Shown: positions 16,100 through 23,413, counted from the stretch's first letter. The stretch is DNA of 25,644 nt from Granulicatella adiacens (GCA_018364485.1 JAGZLX010000021.1:1-25644); one strand, 5' to 3'. Numbers and translations are program-made. Notes: generated from the sequence alone by a model not told the origin.

Positions 16100-18211
16100 C
16101 TATTGTTCAACAGTTGTAGTTTCTACCGTAGTAGCGGCTTCTGTTGTAGCCGTTGTTGCTTCTGTGGTCTCTACAGAAGCTGTCGTACTTTCTGTAGTTT
16201 CTGTTTTTTCTGTCGTTTCAGTCGTTTCGCTTTGTGTCGTTGTGGTTTCTTCGGATGGTTTTTCCTCTGAAGGTTTCACATCTAGGATAGAGCTCTTCGG
16301 AGTGCTGTTATCTTTATCCGATTCATCCAGCGCCATTTCAGCGAAGTCTTTAGCCTCTTGGAAAATGCTTTGTTCTTCCTCAGACGCAGGCGTTAAAATT
16401 TCTTTCAGATTCTTTCCGATTGTTGCATCGACTTTCCCATCGAATTTCGCATGAGATTCTTTAATCGCTAATTTTGCACGATAAGACTCGATAATGAGTG
16501 ATTCAACAGGTGTTGTCGCAAAGTTCAATCGTGAACCCATATAACGCTTGATTAAGCTTGCAACTTCTTCACGAAGCGCAGCTGGCAATTCTTGGTCTAA
16601 AACGTGTTGTGTTAAGAAGTATAAGTAACGCATTCCTTCGATACTAATACGGTCGTTGGCATCACGTAATGCTTGAACCAATGCACGAATCGCGTTTACT
16701 TGTTCTTCTTTATTGGATTCACGCGCTTTTGAAGCTAAGTCTTTCAACTCATCCGCGGTCACACCGTAGTCTTGTAAGTTCAACTCACCAACCATGCGTA
16801 CCGTTTCTTCGTGGGTCGCGTTCATCTTTTGTTCTTCAGGCGTTACTTCTTCAGCAGCAACCGCTTCATGGTTAACCGTTTGCGCCTCGAAGTGTTCCAA
16901 TCCTTTGATGAATCCTTCTGTTGAGTTCCCTTTTAATTGCACTAGTTCTTTGTACTCAGTCAAGGCCACTAAAATACGGTTCAATGTTACAGGATCGTCT
17001 TTATATTTTTCACTGGCATGAGCTTTCACTTCATCGATTTTTGCAAAAACGGCATCCAAATTCACGTCTCCTGCCACAAATGGAGGAACGATGACTGGAA
17101 GTTTATTTTTCTCATACGCTTCGACGCCGTCTTTATTGACGATATTCATTGAGTGACTATGGTCGCCGTGAGGAATATCGAAACGTCCATTTACAATGCG
17201 AATCGCTGTACGAGAAATGCCCATACGTCTTGCGATTAAATCAATCTCTTGGGATAGTCGCACTTCTGCTGGAATCGATGGGTCAGAATTTGGCACCTCG
17301 AAGCGTTTCAATGGAATCACCCAAGGATGGATATGACTCTTGTCTTGTCCTTGTTCCATATTTTGGAAGGCAAATACTTTCCCAACATACTCTCCTTGAT
17401 CATTGGTCACGGACTCGAACTTAATCGTATCTCGTTCCACGCCGTAAGCATACACGATGTAATCTAAATATTTTTGAATTTCTGGAGATTGCAATGTCCA
17501 CTCTTCAGCTTGCGGTGTTGCAATATCTGTTGCTGGAGGTGTTACAGGTTGTGCGCTTGCCGTACTTGGTCTTGTTGGTGTAACCGAACCGATTGTGCTA
17601 GCGACTCCTGTGTGGCTTCCACCAGTCGATGGTCTTGAAATTGGTTCATCGTCAAAGGCGAAAGAAGCACTGCCGTCCCCACAGTCTAATACATCATGGA
17701 AATGGTCTCCGTGCGGGATACGTAATAACTTACACGTTCTCTTCTTGCCATTTTCATCTTCTCTTATCACTGTTTGTGCGTTTGCTAATTGCGAACGGTA
17801 AATAAAATGAAAGTGGTCGCCATGTCGAACAACGAAGCCTAATTCATTTTCACTCACGATATCATTTGGATTGAAGACGTAATTGTCTTCTACTGTACTC
17901 GTTGTTACACCTGGTTTTTTCTGTTCATAAATGGCATCTGCTGGTGGCGCACCATATACAAAGTGATAATGGTCTCCATGTTTTTTCAAATAACCATTCT
18001 CAAATACTTCTCCGACAATTGTCTTTGGTTTATTGTCTTTAATTTCTTGTGCAGCCTGTTCGTATTTCGCCATACGCTCGGCATCAATGGTTGTCTCCTC
18101 AGTTGTTGCATCCGTTGTTTGGGCTTGTTGCTGGGATAATACGGCACCCGATGCAAATAGCAAGCCTAGCGCAACTGCCCCTCCTAAAATAACCTTTTCC
18201 TTCTTGTTCAT
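16100..18211 (-). CDS. Secreted histidine-triad (Pht-like) surface protein
   Basis: 703 residues from the ATG at 18211; the frame stays open 39 codons upstream through the promoter, so those are excluded. The N-terminal signal peptide (KK, then GGAVALGLLFASGAVL) has no lipobox. Three HxxHxH triads follow: H78-H81-H83, H130-H133-H135 and H167-H170-H172, then SHIHPW (293-295) and a fourth triad, H348-H351-H353. These resemble pneumococcal Pht proteins, which bind zinc and feed the AdcA/AdcAII importer. A helical region (about 370-640) precedes a Thr/Glu/Ser-rich tail of about 60 residues (TTQSETTETTEKTETTEST). There is no LPXTG motif, so anchoring is unexplained. Cys160 and Cys177 bracket the third triad, which is unusual for an exported Gram-positive protein. 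Role in metal acquisition is inferred. Confidence 0.85.
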   Translation of the reverse strand: MNKKEKVILGGAVALGLLFASGAVLSQQQAQTTDATTEETTIDAERMAKYEQAAQEIKDNKPKTIVGEVFENGYLKKHGDHYHFVYGAPPADAIYEQKKPGVTTSTVEDNYVFNPNDIVSENELGFVVRHGDHFHFIYRSQLANAQTVIREDENGKKRTCKLLRIPHGDHFHDVLDCGDGSASFAFDDEPISRPSTGGSHTGVASTIGSVTPTRPSTASAQPVTPPATDIATPQAEEWTLQSPEIQKYLDYIVYAYGVERDTIKFESVTNDQGEYVGKVFAFQNMEQGQDKSHIHPWVIPLKRFEVPNSDPSIPAEVRLSQEIDLIARRMGISRTAIRIVNGRFDIPHGDHSHSMNIVNKDGVEAYEKNKLPVIVPPFVAGDVNLDAVFAKIDEVKAHASEKYKDDPVTLNRILVALTEYKELVQLKGNSTEGFIKGLEHFEAQTVNHEAVAAEEVTPEEQKMNATHEETVRMVGELNLQDYGVTADELKDLASKARESNKEEQVNAIRALVQALRDANDRISIEGMRYLYFLTQHVLDQELPAALREEVASLIKRYMGSRLNFATTPVESLIIESYRAKLAIKESHAKFDGKVDATIGKNLKEILTPASEEEQSIFQEAKDFAEMALDESDKDNSTPKSSILDVKPSEEKPSEETTTTQSETTETTEKTETTESTTASVETTEATTATTEAATTVETTTVEQ

Positions 18212-18231
18212 GACTCTCTCACTTTCTAAAT

Positions 18232-18279
18232 CGTAAAGTTTACGTTTTAGAGTATACTCCCCTGAAGAGACCGTGTCAA
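18232..18279 (-). promoter_or_regulatory. Promoter and leader dyad of the histidine-triad gene
   Basis: Minus strand TTGACA (18274-18279), 17-bp spacer, TATACT (18251-18256): a full-consensus promoter. Just downstream lies a 13-bp perfect palindrome CGTAAA-G-TTTACG (18232-18244) near the expected transcription start, a candidate operator. It does not match the AdcR zinc box. Confidence 0.75.
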
Positions 18280-18307
18280 CAAAATAATTCAAAAAACTTT
18301 CAAAAAC

Positions 18308-18340
18308 AAAAAAAGCCTTCCCAAACACTGTTGGAAAGGC
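18308..18340 (-). terminator. Terminator of the M42 peptidase gene
   Basis: AGCCTTTCC...TGGGAAGGCT hairpin read on the minus strand, followed by seven T. It lies between the peptidase and the histidine-triad promoter, so the two are separate transcription units. Confidence 0.85.
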
Positions 18341-18346
18341 TCAATA

Positions 18347-19387
18347 TTAAGCTTCTACTAATGAACTTAAAAGGTAGGCATCGACTAACTGTTGTGTTGC
18401 TTCAACCGAATCAAGATGCGTTCTTTCATAAGAGTGACTTGATTCAATTCCAGCACCGAGTAGGGCATGTTTCACTTCTGCCCCAGCACGCATCGCTGCT
18501 GAAGCGTCACTACCATAATAAGGATAAATATCTAATTTAAATGGAATATTTTTTTCCTTACATAGAGATACAAGATGTTGGCGGAAATCAAAATTATAAG
18601 GTCCAGAACCGTCTTTCACGCAAACAGAAACGGTGTATTCGTCTGTTTGTTGGTCATCCCCCATCGCCCCCATATCCACAGCTAAGAATTCTACCGCTTT
18701 TTCTGGAATGCTACTGTTGGCTCCTGTTCCAGTTTCTTCAATACAACTAAACATGAAGTGTGTTGTCACTGGCAACGTGATTCCTTCTGATTTGTATTTC
18801 TTTAATAAGGTTAATAAAATTGCGGCACTAACTTTATCATCTAAGAAACGGCTCTTAATGAATCCTGTTGGTGTGATAATAAAACGTGGATCAAAAGATA
18901 CAAAGTCCCCTACTTCGATTCCTAATGCACGCGTTTCGGCTTCGTTTGTCACTTTCGCATCCAAACGAACTTCCATATTATCCTGGCTACGCTCTACTGT
19001 TCCTGCTTCACGGTATACGTGTACGCTTGTTTGATGTAACAGAATTGTTCCTGAAACAGTCGTTCCATTGCTAGCAACGTGAACCGTACAGTTTTCTCCT
19101 TCAATCATATTCCAAGCAAATCCACCAATACGGTCGAGTTTTAAGCGTCCATCCGGCTTCACTGCACGAACAATCGCCCCAAGTGTATCGATGTGTGCTG
19201 TTACGACACGGTGTCTTTCGTCGTCTGCGCCAGGTACTGTTACAACCACTAATCCTTTTGCTGTACGCGTTGGCTCATACCCCATATCTGTTAAGACATC
19301 GATTAAATAGTCTTGCACATCTTTGGTATAGCCAGTTGGTGACGGAATTGCTACAAGTTCTTTCAAGAAGTTTACAGTTTGATTCAT
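18347..19387 (-). CDS. M42 family metallo-aminopeptidase
   Basis: 346-residue cytoplasmic peptidase of the M42 (glutamyl aminopeptidase PepA / endoglucanase-M-like) family. Metal ligands are visible: H65 and D67 (TAHIDTLG), the bridging Asp in SRFLDDKV, Glu-Glu in CIEETGTG (general base plus ligand), Asp in AVDMG, and the C-terminal His in ERTHLDS. Forms large oligomers in relatives and trims peptides. GGAGGAGAAAG precedes the ATG; a TGC-TATACT extended -10 (minus, 19416-19424) lies upstream. Monocistronic. Substrate preference cannot be read from sequence. Confidence 0.88.
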   Translation of the reverse strand: MNQTVNFLKELVAIPSPTGYTKDVQDYLIDVLTDMGYEPTRTAKGLVVVTVPGADDERHRVVTAHIDTLGAIVRAVKPDGRLKLDRIGGFAWNMIEGENCTVHVASNGTTVSGTILLHQTSVHVYREAGTVERSQDNMEVRLDAKVTNEAETRALGIEVGDFVSFDPRFIITPTGFIKSRFLDDKVSAAILLTLLKKYKSEGITLPVTTHFMFSCIEETGTGANSSIPEKAVEFLAVDMGAMGDDQQTDEYTVSVCVKDGSGPYNFDFRQHLVSLCKEKNIPFKLDIYPYYGSDASAAMRAGAEVKHALLGAGIESSHSYERTHLDSVEATQQLVDAYLLSSLVEA

Positions 19388-19492
19388 ACTTTCTCCTCCA
19401 TTTCACTGTAAGATTAGTATAGCACATTCTAAATAATTTCAAACCGTTAGCAATTGTCAACATCACTCGGTACCCTTTTTTTATAAAATAGC

Positions 19493-19521
19493 TTGCATAT
19501 TAGAATTGTTAGTTTTATAAT
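19493..19521 (+). promoter_or_regulatory. Promoter of the lipoprotein array
   Basis: TTGCAT (19493-19498), 17-bp spacer, perfect TATAAT (19516-19521), about 33 bp before the first lipoprotein ATG. It is the only convincing promoter I see for the whole six-gene array. Confidence 0.7.
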
Positions 19522-19554
19522 ATGAGTATATTACAAATCGAAAGGATGAATTGC

Positions 19555-19998
19555 ATGAAAAAAGCAATGAAATTATTCGCTGTGTTATTTACAGCATTAT
19601 TCGTACTATTAGGATGTGCGAAAGAAGAAACTGCGACATTCGAACTAAAGAATGGTCAGCATACTTCAACATTAACTTATTACTATAAAGGAGACGTTGT
19701 AACGAAGCAATCTGCTGAAACGAAATACGTTATTTCTGAGTTACCAATCTCTGAAGACGAAGCAATGGAACAACTTAAAGAAGAGAATGAGGAATACACT
19801 AAAATCAAAGGGATTACTGCTACTCTAGAATCAAAAGACGGAGTGATTACTCAACTTGTAACGATTGACTATTCCGTAGCTAAATTGGAAGATCTGAAAA
19901 AAGCTTTCCCAGACTCTTTCTCAGGAGACGGTAATAAAGTAAGTTTCAAAGCTTCTAGAGAATTGATCGAAAAAGCTGGATATACTGAAAAGAAATAA
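19555..19998 (+). CDS. YehR/DUF1307-like lipoprotein 1 (no linker)
   Basis: 147 residues from ATG 19555 behind AAAGGA; the open frame begins 11 codons earlier without a ribosome site. The lipoprotein signal peptide ends in FVLLGC, with Cys21 lipidated. The mature domain starts almost directly after the Cys, unlike its neighbours. The domain TLTYYYKGDVVTKQSAETKY...VTIDYSVAKLEDLKKAFP...ELIEKAGY resembles E. coli YehR (DUF1307), a lipoprotein of unknown function. It is the shortest and plainest of six paralogs and may resemble the ancestor of the array. A hairpin with a short T stretch follows. Confidence 0.85.
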   Translation: MKKAMKLFAVLFTALFVLLGCAKEETATFELKNGQHTSTLTYYYKGDVVTKQSAETKYVISELPISEDEAMEQLKEENEEYTKIKGITATLESKDGVITQLVTIDYSVAKLEDLKKAFPDSFSGDGNKVSFKASRELIEKAGYTEKK

Positions 19999-20011
19999 TT
20001 AAATAAGCAAG

Positions 20012-20043
20012 ACCGGTAAAGAGCTCTCTCATACCGGTTTTAC
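20012..20043 (+). terminator. Hairpin between lipoproteins 1 and 2
   Basis: ACCGGTA (20012-20018) pairs with TACCGGT (20032-20038), followed by only TTTACG. Probably a weak terminator or a stabilising 3' hairpin. Confidence 0.5.
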
Positions 20044-20071
20044 GATACATAAAAAAAGTGAGGTAAAAATC

Positions 20072-20635
20072 ATGAACAAAACAACAAAAGCATTAGCACT
20101 TCTATTTACAGCTGGTCTAGTATTAGCAGGATGTGGACAAAAACAAGACTCAACTTCTACTACTCAGGCTAAAGCAGACACAACAACAGCCGCTCCTACA
20201 ACGGCTACACCAACAACAGCTACTCCAACAACTGCTGATGGCCTTGCGGATGCTAAAAAAACAGTTCTTGTAGCTGGTGACGAAGCCGTTACAGCAACAA
20301 TGACTTTATACTACAAAGACGATGTTTTACTAAAACAAGAATCTGTAACTACTTATATCGTTTCAAAAATGGAAGGCGATAACCCTCTTGAAGCGCTAAA
20401 AAACTCTTCTGCCAAAACACAAGAATCACTAAAAGACTTTATCGGTAAAGGATTTGAAATTAAAACAGATTACAAAGATGATATTTTCACAATTGATTAT
20501 TCATTCGATTACACTAAAATCGATATGAAGAAATTAAAAGAAACTATACCAGGTTTAAATCTACGTGATGACAACACTCTTGGCTACTCTCAATTTAAAG
20601 AAGCTCTTATTAACGGTGGCTATAAAGAAAAATAA
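20072..20635 (+). CDS. YehR/DUF1307-like lipoprotein 2
   Basis: 187 residues. Signal peptide with lipobox LVLAGC (Cys21). A Thr/Ala/Pro-rich linker at about residues 27-56 contains APTTATPTTATPTTA. The DUF1307-like domain (about 62-187) has TMTLYYKDDVLLKQESVTTY, FTIDYSFDYTKIDMKKLKET and a C-terminal ALINGGYKEK. Of the array members it is closest to lipoproteins 1 and 6 in the YYKxDxxxKQ segment. GTGAGG lies before the ATG. Function unknown; anchored on the outer face of the membrane. Confidence 0.85.
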   Translation: MNKTTKALALLFTAGLVLAGCGQKQDSTSTTQAKADTTTAAPTTATPTTATPTTADGLADAKKTVLVAGDEAVTATMTLYYKDDVLLKQESVTTYIVSKMEGDNPLEALKNSSAKTQESLKDFIGKGFEIKTDYKDDIFTIDYSFDYTKIDMKKLKETIPGLNLRDDNTLGYSQFKEALINGGYKEK

Positions 20636-20658
20636 TTTGCAAATTTCCAAATTAAATA

Positions 20659-20691
20659 GGGAGAAGATTGACCTCTTCTCCCCTTTTTTTT
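20659..20691 (+). terminator. Strong terminator between lipoproteins 2 and 3
   Basis: GGGAGAAGA (20659-20667) pairs with TCTTCTCCC (20674-20682), followed by eight T. Only about 20 bases separate it from the next start, with no room for a promoter. Confidence 0.8.
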
Positions 20692-20713
20692 AAAGAAATG
20701 AAGGAGATAATGT

Positions 20714-21328
20714 ATGAAGAAACCTGTACAAGTAACAGCACTACTCTTTACAAGTGCACTACTCCTAGCCGCTTGTGGACAAGACAAAAAAGAAGAAACA
20801 ACGGTCGCTACGACGCAAGCCCCCACAACTCAGGCAACCACTCAAGCGACAACGACTACACAAAAAGCAACGACTGCTCAGGCTCAAACAACAGTCGCCA
20901 AATCGGATGCTAAAGAAGGTCAAGTCGCATTTGAGCGAATTAATGGAAACAACATAACGAAAGTCAAGATTACCTTTAAAAATGGCTTGGTTCAAAAAAT
21001 GACGACCGATTCCATTATCGATTTTGACATATCAGGATTGCCCGAAGCCTCTAAAGAAGCGTTCAAACAAGCGTTGCAAACACAAAAGCAAACTATGGAG
21101 CAAAGCTATAATCAATTAAAAGAGCAAATTAAAGATGTCACTGGTCTAAAGCTTGATATTCGTATGGAAGGAACTAAATACATCCAATCATACGAAGTCG
21201 ACTATTCGAATGTAAACTTCGATCAGCTAAGAGAAATCGATCCAGATTTTACGTCTAAGGAAGAGGCTACGAATTACGATCAAATCATACAGTCACTACT
21301 CGATGCCGGTTTTACAAGAGTTGACTAA
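20714..21328 (+). CDS. YehR/DUF1307-like lipoprotein 3
   Basis: 204 residues. Lipobox LLLAAC (Cys21), charged GQDKKEE, then a linker of TTQ/APTTQ/ATTQ units (about residues 29-62). The domain has a weaker form of the family motif (KITFKNGLVQKMTTDSIIDF), GLPEASKEAFKQAL, then VDYSNVNFDQLREIDPDF and a C-terminal SLLDAGFTRVD. Clearly the nearest relative of lipoprotein 5 (shared LPEAS-EA-KQ, QTY/QSY, KYIQ-YE-DYS), although lipoprotein 4 lies between them. AAGGAG precedes the ATG. Confidence 0.85.
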   Translation: MKKPVQVTALLFTSALLLAACGQDKKEETTVATTQAPTTQATTQATTTTQKATTAQAQTTVAKSDAKEGQVAFERINGNNITKVKITFKNGLVQKMTTDSIIDFDISGLPEASKEAFKQALQTQKQTMEQSYNQLKEQIKDVTGLKLDIRMEGTKYIQSYEVDYSNVNFDQLREIDPDFTSKEEATNYDQIIQSLLDAGFTRVD

Positions 21329-21336
21329 CCATATAC

Positions 21337-21357
21337 TTATAGAAAGGATTTCTATAA
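21337..21357 (+). promoter_or_regulatory. RBS of lipoprotein 4 inside an inverted repeat
   Basis: TTATAGAAA (21337-21345) and TTTCTATAA (21349-21357) are perfect complements, with only GGA between them. The AAAGGA ribosome site is thus the centre of the dyad, ending right before the ATG at 21359. RNA pairing could limit initiation, though a three-base loop in an A/U-rich stem is weak. Confidence 0.45.
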
Positions 21358-21358
21358 A

Positions 21359-21964
21359 ATGAATACAAAACTCAAACAGCTAACGCTTTTAGCAACTGCA
21401 GGTTTCTTACTAGCCGCTTGTGGACAAGGTAAAAAAGAAGAAACGACAACTGTAGCTACTACTCAAGCTCCAACGACTCAAGCAACGACTCAGGCTCCAA
21501 CAACGCAAGCACCTACTACAACTGTAGCAACAACAACCGTTGCAAAAGAAAACGCCGTACAAGCTCCAGAAGGCCAAGAAGTTGCAGTCTTCAAAGCTAC
21601 AATTGTTGGAGACGTTCTGGAATATATCGTTTATCATAAAGGCGATACTATCACAAAAGTAATCTTTAAAATGCATAAAAACTTTGAAAAGTTTGGCAAC
21701 TCTAAGGACCTAGCGCTAGAACAAGAAAAACTTGCTACTGAAGAGAGTGTTAAGAATCGTAAAGAAAAATATAGTTCTGTAGACGGCGTTTCTTTTTCAT
21801 ATGAAATTAATGGATACACTGTTACAACGATTGAAGAATATGATTATACAAAGGTTGATTTCGCAAAACTAAAAGAAATCGATCCTAAAAAAACATATTC
21901 TTCTAGTTTCAGTGAAATGAAATCAGAATTCGAAAGACAAAAATTATTTAAACAAGTTCAATAA
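21359..21964 (+). CDS. YehR/DUF1307-like lipoprotein 4 (divergent C-terminus)
   Basis: 201 residues. Lipobox FLLAAC (Cys21), GQGKKEE, the longest TTQAPTTQ-type linker (about residues 29-63), then a divergent domain: YIVYHKGDTITKVIFKMHKN and EEYDYTKVDFAKLKEIDPKK. The C-terminus ends in FERQKLFKQVQ instead of the GF/GY-containing helix end shared by the other five. The signal peptide and linker DNA are nearly identical to lipoprotein 5, but the domain is not, which suggests exchange of 5' modules between neighbours. Confidence 0.82.
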   Translation: MNTKLKQLTLLATAGFLLAACGQGKKEETTTVATTQAPTTQATTQAPTTQAPTTTVATTTVAKENAVQAPEGQEVAVFKATIVGDVLEYIVYHKGDTITKVIFKMHKNFEKFGNSKDLALEQEKLATEESVKNRKEKYSSVDGVSFSYEINGYTVTTIEEYDYTKVDFAKLKEIDPKKTYSSSFSEMKSEFERQKLFKQVQ

Positions 21965-21994
21965 GATTTTTAAAAACAGAAAGGATGTATCCCT

Positions 21995-22597
21995 ATGAAT
22001 ACAAAAATCAAACAACTAACACTTTTAGCCTCTGCAGGTTTATTACTTGCGGCATGTGGACAAGGTAAAAAAGAAGAGTCAACACAAGCAACAACACAGG
22101 CTACTACTCAAGCTACAACAACTGCACAAGCAACTACAACTGCTCCAACTCAAACAACAAAAGCAGCACAATCAGATGCTACTGAAGTTAAAAATGTATA
22201 TGAGCTAGTAAACCAAAATGCGACAACTAAATTAACACTTTACTCAAAAGGTGGAGTTGTTGTAAAAACTGTTACAGAAGTCGTTACTGACTTTGGTGTT
22301 GGAAACCTTCCAGAAGCCTCTAGAGAAGCTGTAAAACAAGGTTATGAAACTCAAAAAGCAGCTCTAGAACAAACTTATAACACTTTAAAAAGTACTGTGG
22401 GCAGTCTAGCCGGCTTCAAGTTTGACTTCAAGTCAGATGGCGATAAATATATCCAAACTTACGAAACAGACTATTCTACTGTTGACGTTGCGAAATTAAA
22501 AGCAGCTTACCCTCAAGCTGCGGCATTTGATGATCCAACAAACTTAGCTAAAGTAAAAGAAAACCTCGTTCAAATGGGATTCCACGAAGTTCAATAA
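21995..22597 (+). CDS. YehR/DUF1307-like lipoprotein 5
   Basis: 200 residues. Lipobox LLLAAC (Cys21), GQGKKEE, linker of QATTQATT units (about residues 29-60). Domain: KLTLYSKGGVVVKTVTEVVT, NLPEASREAVKQGYETQKAA, KYIQTYETDYSTVDVAKLKA, C-terminal NLVQMGFHEVQ. Closest to lipoprotein 3. Its ribosome site (AAAGGATG) sits in a small GGAT/ATCC dyad. It starts 30 bases after lipoprotein 4, the same spacing as between 3 and 4, so 3-4-5 form a tight unit. Confidence 0.85.
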   Translation: MNTKIKQLTLLASAGLLLAACGQGKKEESTQATTQATTQATTTAQATTTAPTQTTKAAQSDATEVKNVYELVNQNATTKLTLYSKGGVVVKTVTEVVTDFGVGNLPEASREAVKQGYETQKAALEQTYNTLKSTVGSLAGFKFDFKSDGDKYIQTYETDYSTVDVAKLKAAYPQAAAFDDPTNLAKVKENLVQMGFHEVQ

Positions 22598-22601
22598 TGT
22601 A

Positions 22602-22645
22602 ATCTAAAAGCAGATTCCACTTGTTGCGCTCTGCTTTTTTAGATG
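22602..22645 (+). terminator. Terminator between lipoproteins 5 and 6
   Basis: ATCTAAAAGCAGA (22602-22614) pairs with TCTGCTTTTTTAGAT (22630-22644); the T run is part of the descending arm. No promoter is evident between it and lipoprotein 6. Confidence 0.75.
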
Positions 22646-22688
22646 GCAACGGAGTCCGAAAAAACACATTAGAAAGGCATAATTACCG

Positions 22689-23243
22689 ATGAAAAATTTG
22701 AAAACATCACTCGTATTACTCTCTTCAATTTTTGTACTTGCAGCTTGCGGTCAAAAAGCCTCAACCAGCAGTGCTGCAGAGACAACACAAGCAGCTCAAG
22801 CAACTACCACTGCCCCAACAACACAAGTAGCATCCAATAAACAAGCGACAACAGATGCTCTGCCAAAAGATGGTGAAGCAACTTATAAGTATGAAGAAAA
22901 AGGACGTACTACAACCCTAAAATACTATTTTAAAGACGATATCGTATACAAACAGGATGCTGTTTATACATTCAATCCTAAAGAAATGGGCAAAACTGAA
23001 GAAGAAATCCAAAAAATTCTGAAGAAAAGACAAGCTCTTTATGATGGCGTTAAAGGATTTGAAACAACTATCTCTCAAAAAGATGGCATTTACATCCATA
23101 CTCTAAAAATTGATTACAATAATATTGATAGGGAAGAACTCCACAGACGCGATCCAAAAGGATTTCCAGATACAAAAGCTGAAAACTTATTATATAGCGA
23201 AGCCGTTAAAAAATTACTTGATAATGGTTATGTTAAACAATAA
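22689..23243 (+). CDS. YehR/DUF1307-like lipoprotein 6
   Basis: 184 residues. Lipobox FVLAAC (Cys20), then a Ser/Thr/Ala/Gln linker (about residues 24-55) less regular than in 3-5. The domain keeps the clearest family motif after lipoprotein 1: TLKYYFKDDIVYKQDAVYTF, then TLKIDYNNIDREELHRRDPK and C-terminal KLLDNGYVKQ. The ribosome site GAAAGGC is weaker and further from the ATG than in its neighbours. Last gene of the array, ending in a strong terminator. Confidence 0.85.
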   Translation: MKNLKTSLVLLSSIFVLAACGQKASTSSAAETTQAAQATTTAPTTQVASNKQATTDALPKDGEATYKYEEKGRTTTLKYYFKDDIVYKQDAVYTFNPKEMGKTEEEIQKILKKRQALYDGVKGFETTISQKDGIYIHTLKIDYNNIDREELHRRDPKGFPDTKAENLLYSEAVKKLLDNGYVKQ

Positions 23244-23256
23244 ACTCAACTAAATG

Positions 23257-23306
23257 AACAGCACCAAAGACACTCTTTAAGGGCCCTTGGTGCTGTTTTC
23301 TTTTCT
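23257..23306 (+). terminator. Terminator of the lipoprotein array
   Basis: AACAGCACCAA (23257-23267) pairs with TTGGTGCTGTT (23287-23297), followed by TTCTTTTCT. Confidence 0.85.
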
Positions 23307-23318
23307 AAATTTCGAGGT

Positions 23319-23413
23319 GTAACAAAATTGTTACGTAACATTTTTGTTACACCCTCTTTTGTATCATTTATGATACGTATCATAGATGATACAAAAATTA
23401 TCATATATGATAA
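23319..23413. repeat. Array of five 16-bp dyads (GTAWCAWNNWTGWTAC)
   Basis: GTAACAAAATTGTTAC (23319-23334) abuts GTAACATTTTTGTTAC (23335-23350); after ten bases GTATCATTTATGATAC (23361-23376) abuts GTATCATAGATGATAC (23377-23392); after five bases TTATCATATATGATAA (23398-23413). Each pair is also one larger near-perfect palindrome with 17-19-bp arms and a single mismatch. Centre-to-centre distances are 16, 26, 16 and 21 bp. They lie between converging genes, in a gap (23244-23733) that holds only the array terminator, these dyads and palindromic copy E. Function unknown. Confidence 0.8.

Noticed and set aside
18232..18244. AdcR (zinc) operator upstream of the histidine-triad gene
   Set aside because: The dyad CGTAAA-G-TTTACG does not match TTAACYRGTTAA; kept only as an unassigned palindrome.
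18212..18328. Upstream extension of the histidine-triad protein by 39 codons
   Set aside because: It would read through the consensus promoter and destroy the signal-peptide position at the N-terminus.
20012..22645. Possible CRISPR-like or tandem DNA repeats in the lipoprotein linkers
   Set aside because: The repetition follows codons for Thr/Gln/Ala/Pro inside intact genes and lacks regular repeat-spacer structure.
23319..23350. First dyad pair as the terminator of the lipoprotein array
   Set aside because: A better terminator with a T run already lies at 23257-23306, and the dyads are followed by CCCTCTTTT or by A-rich sequence, not a proper T tract; the tandem 16-bp design is also not explained by termination.
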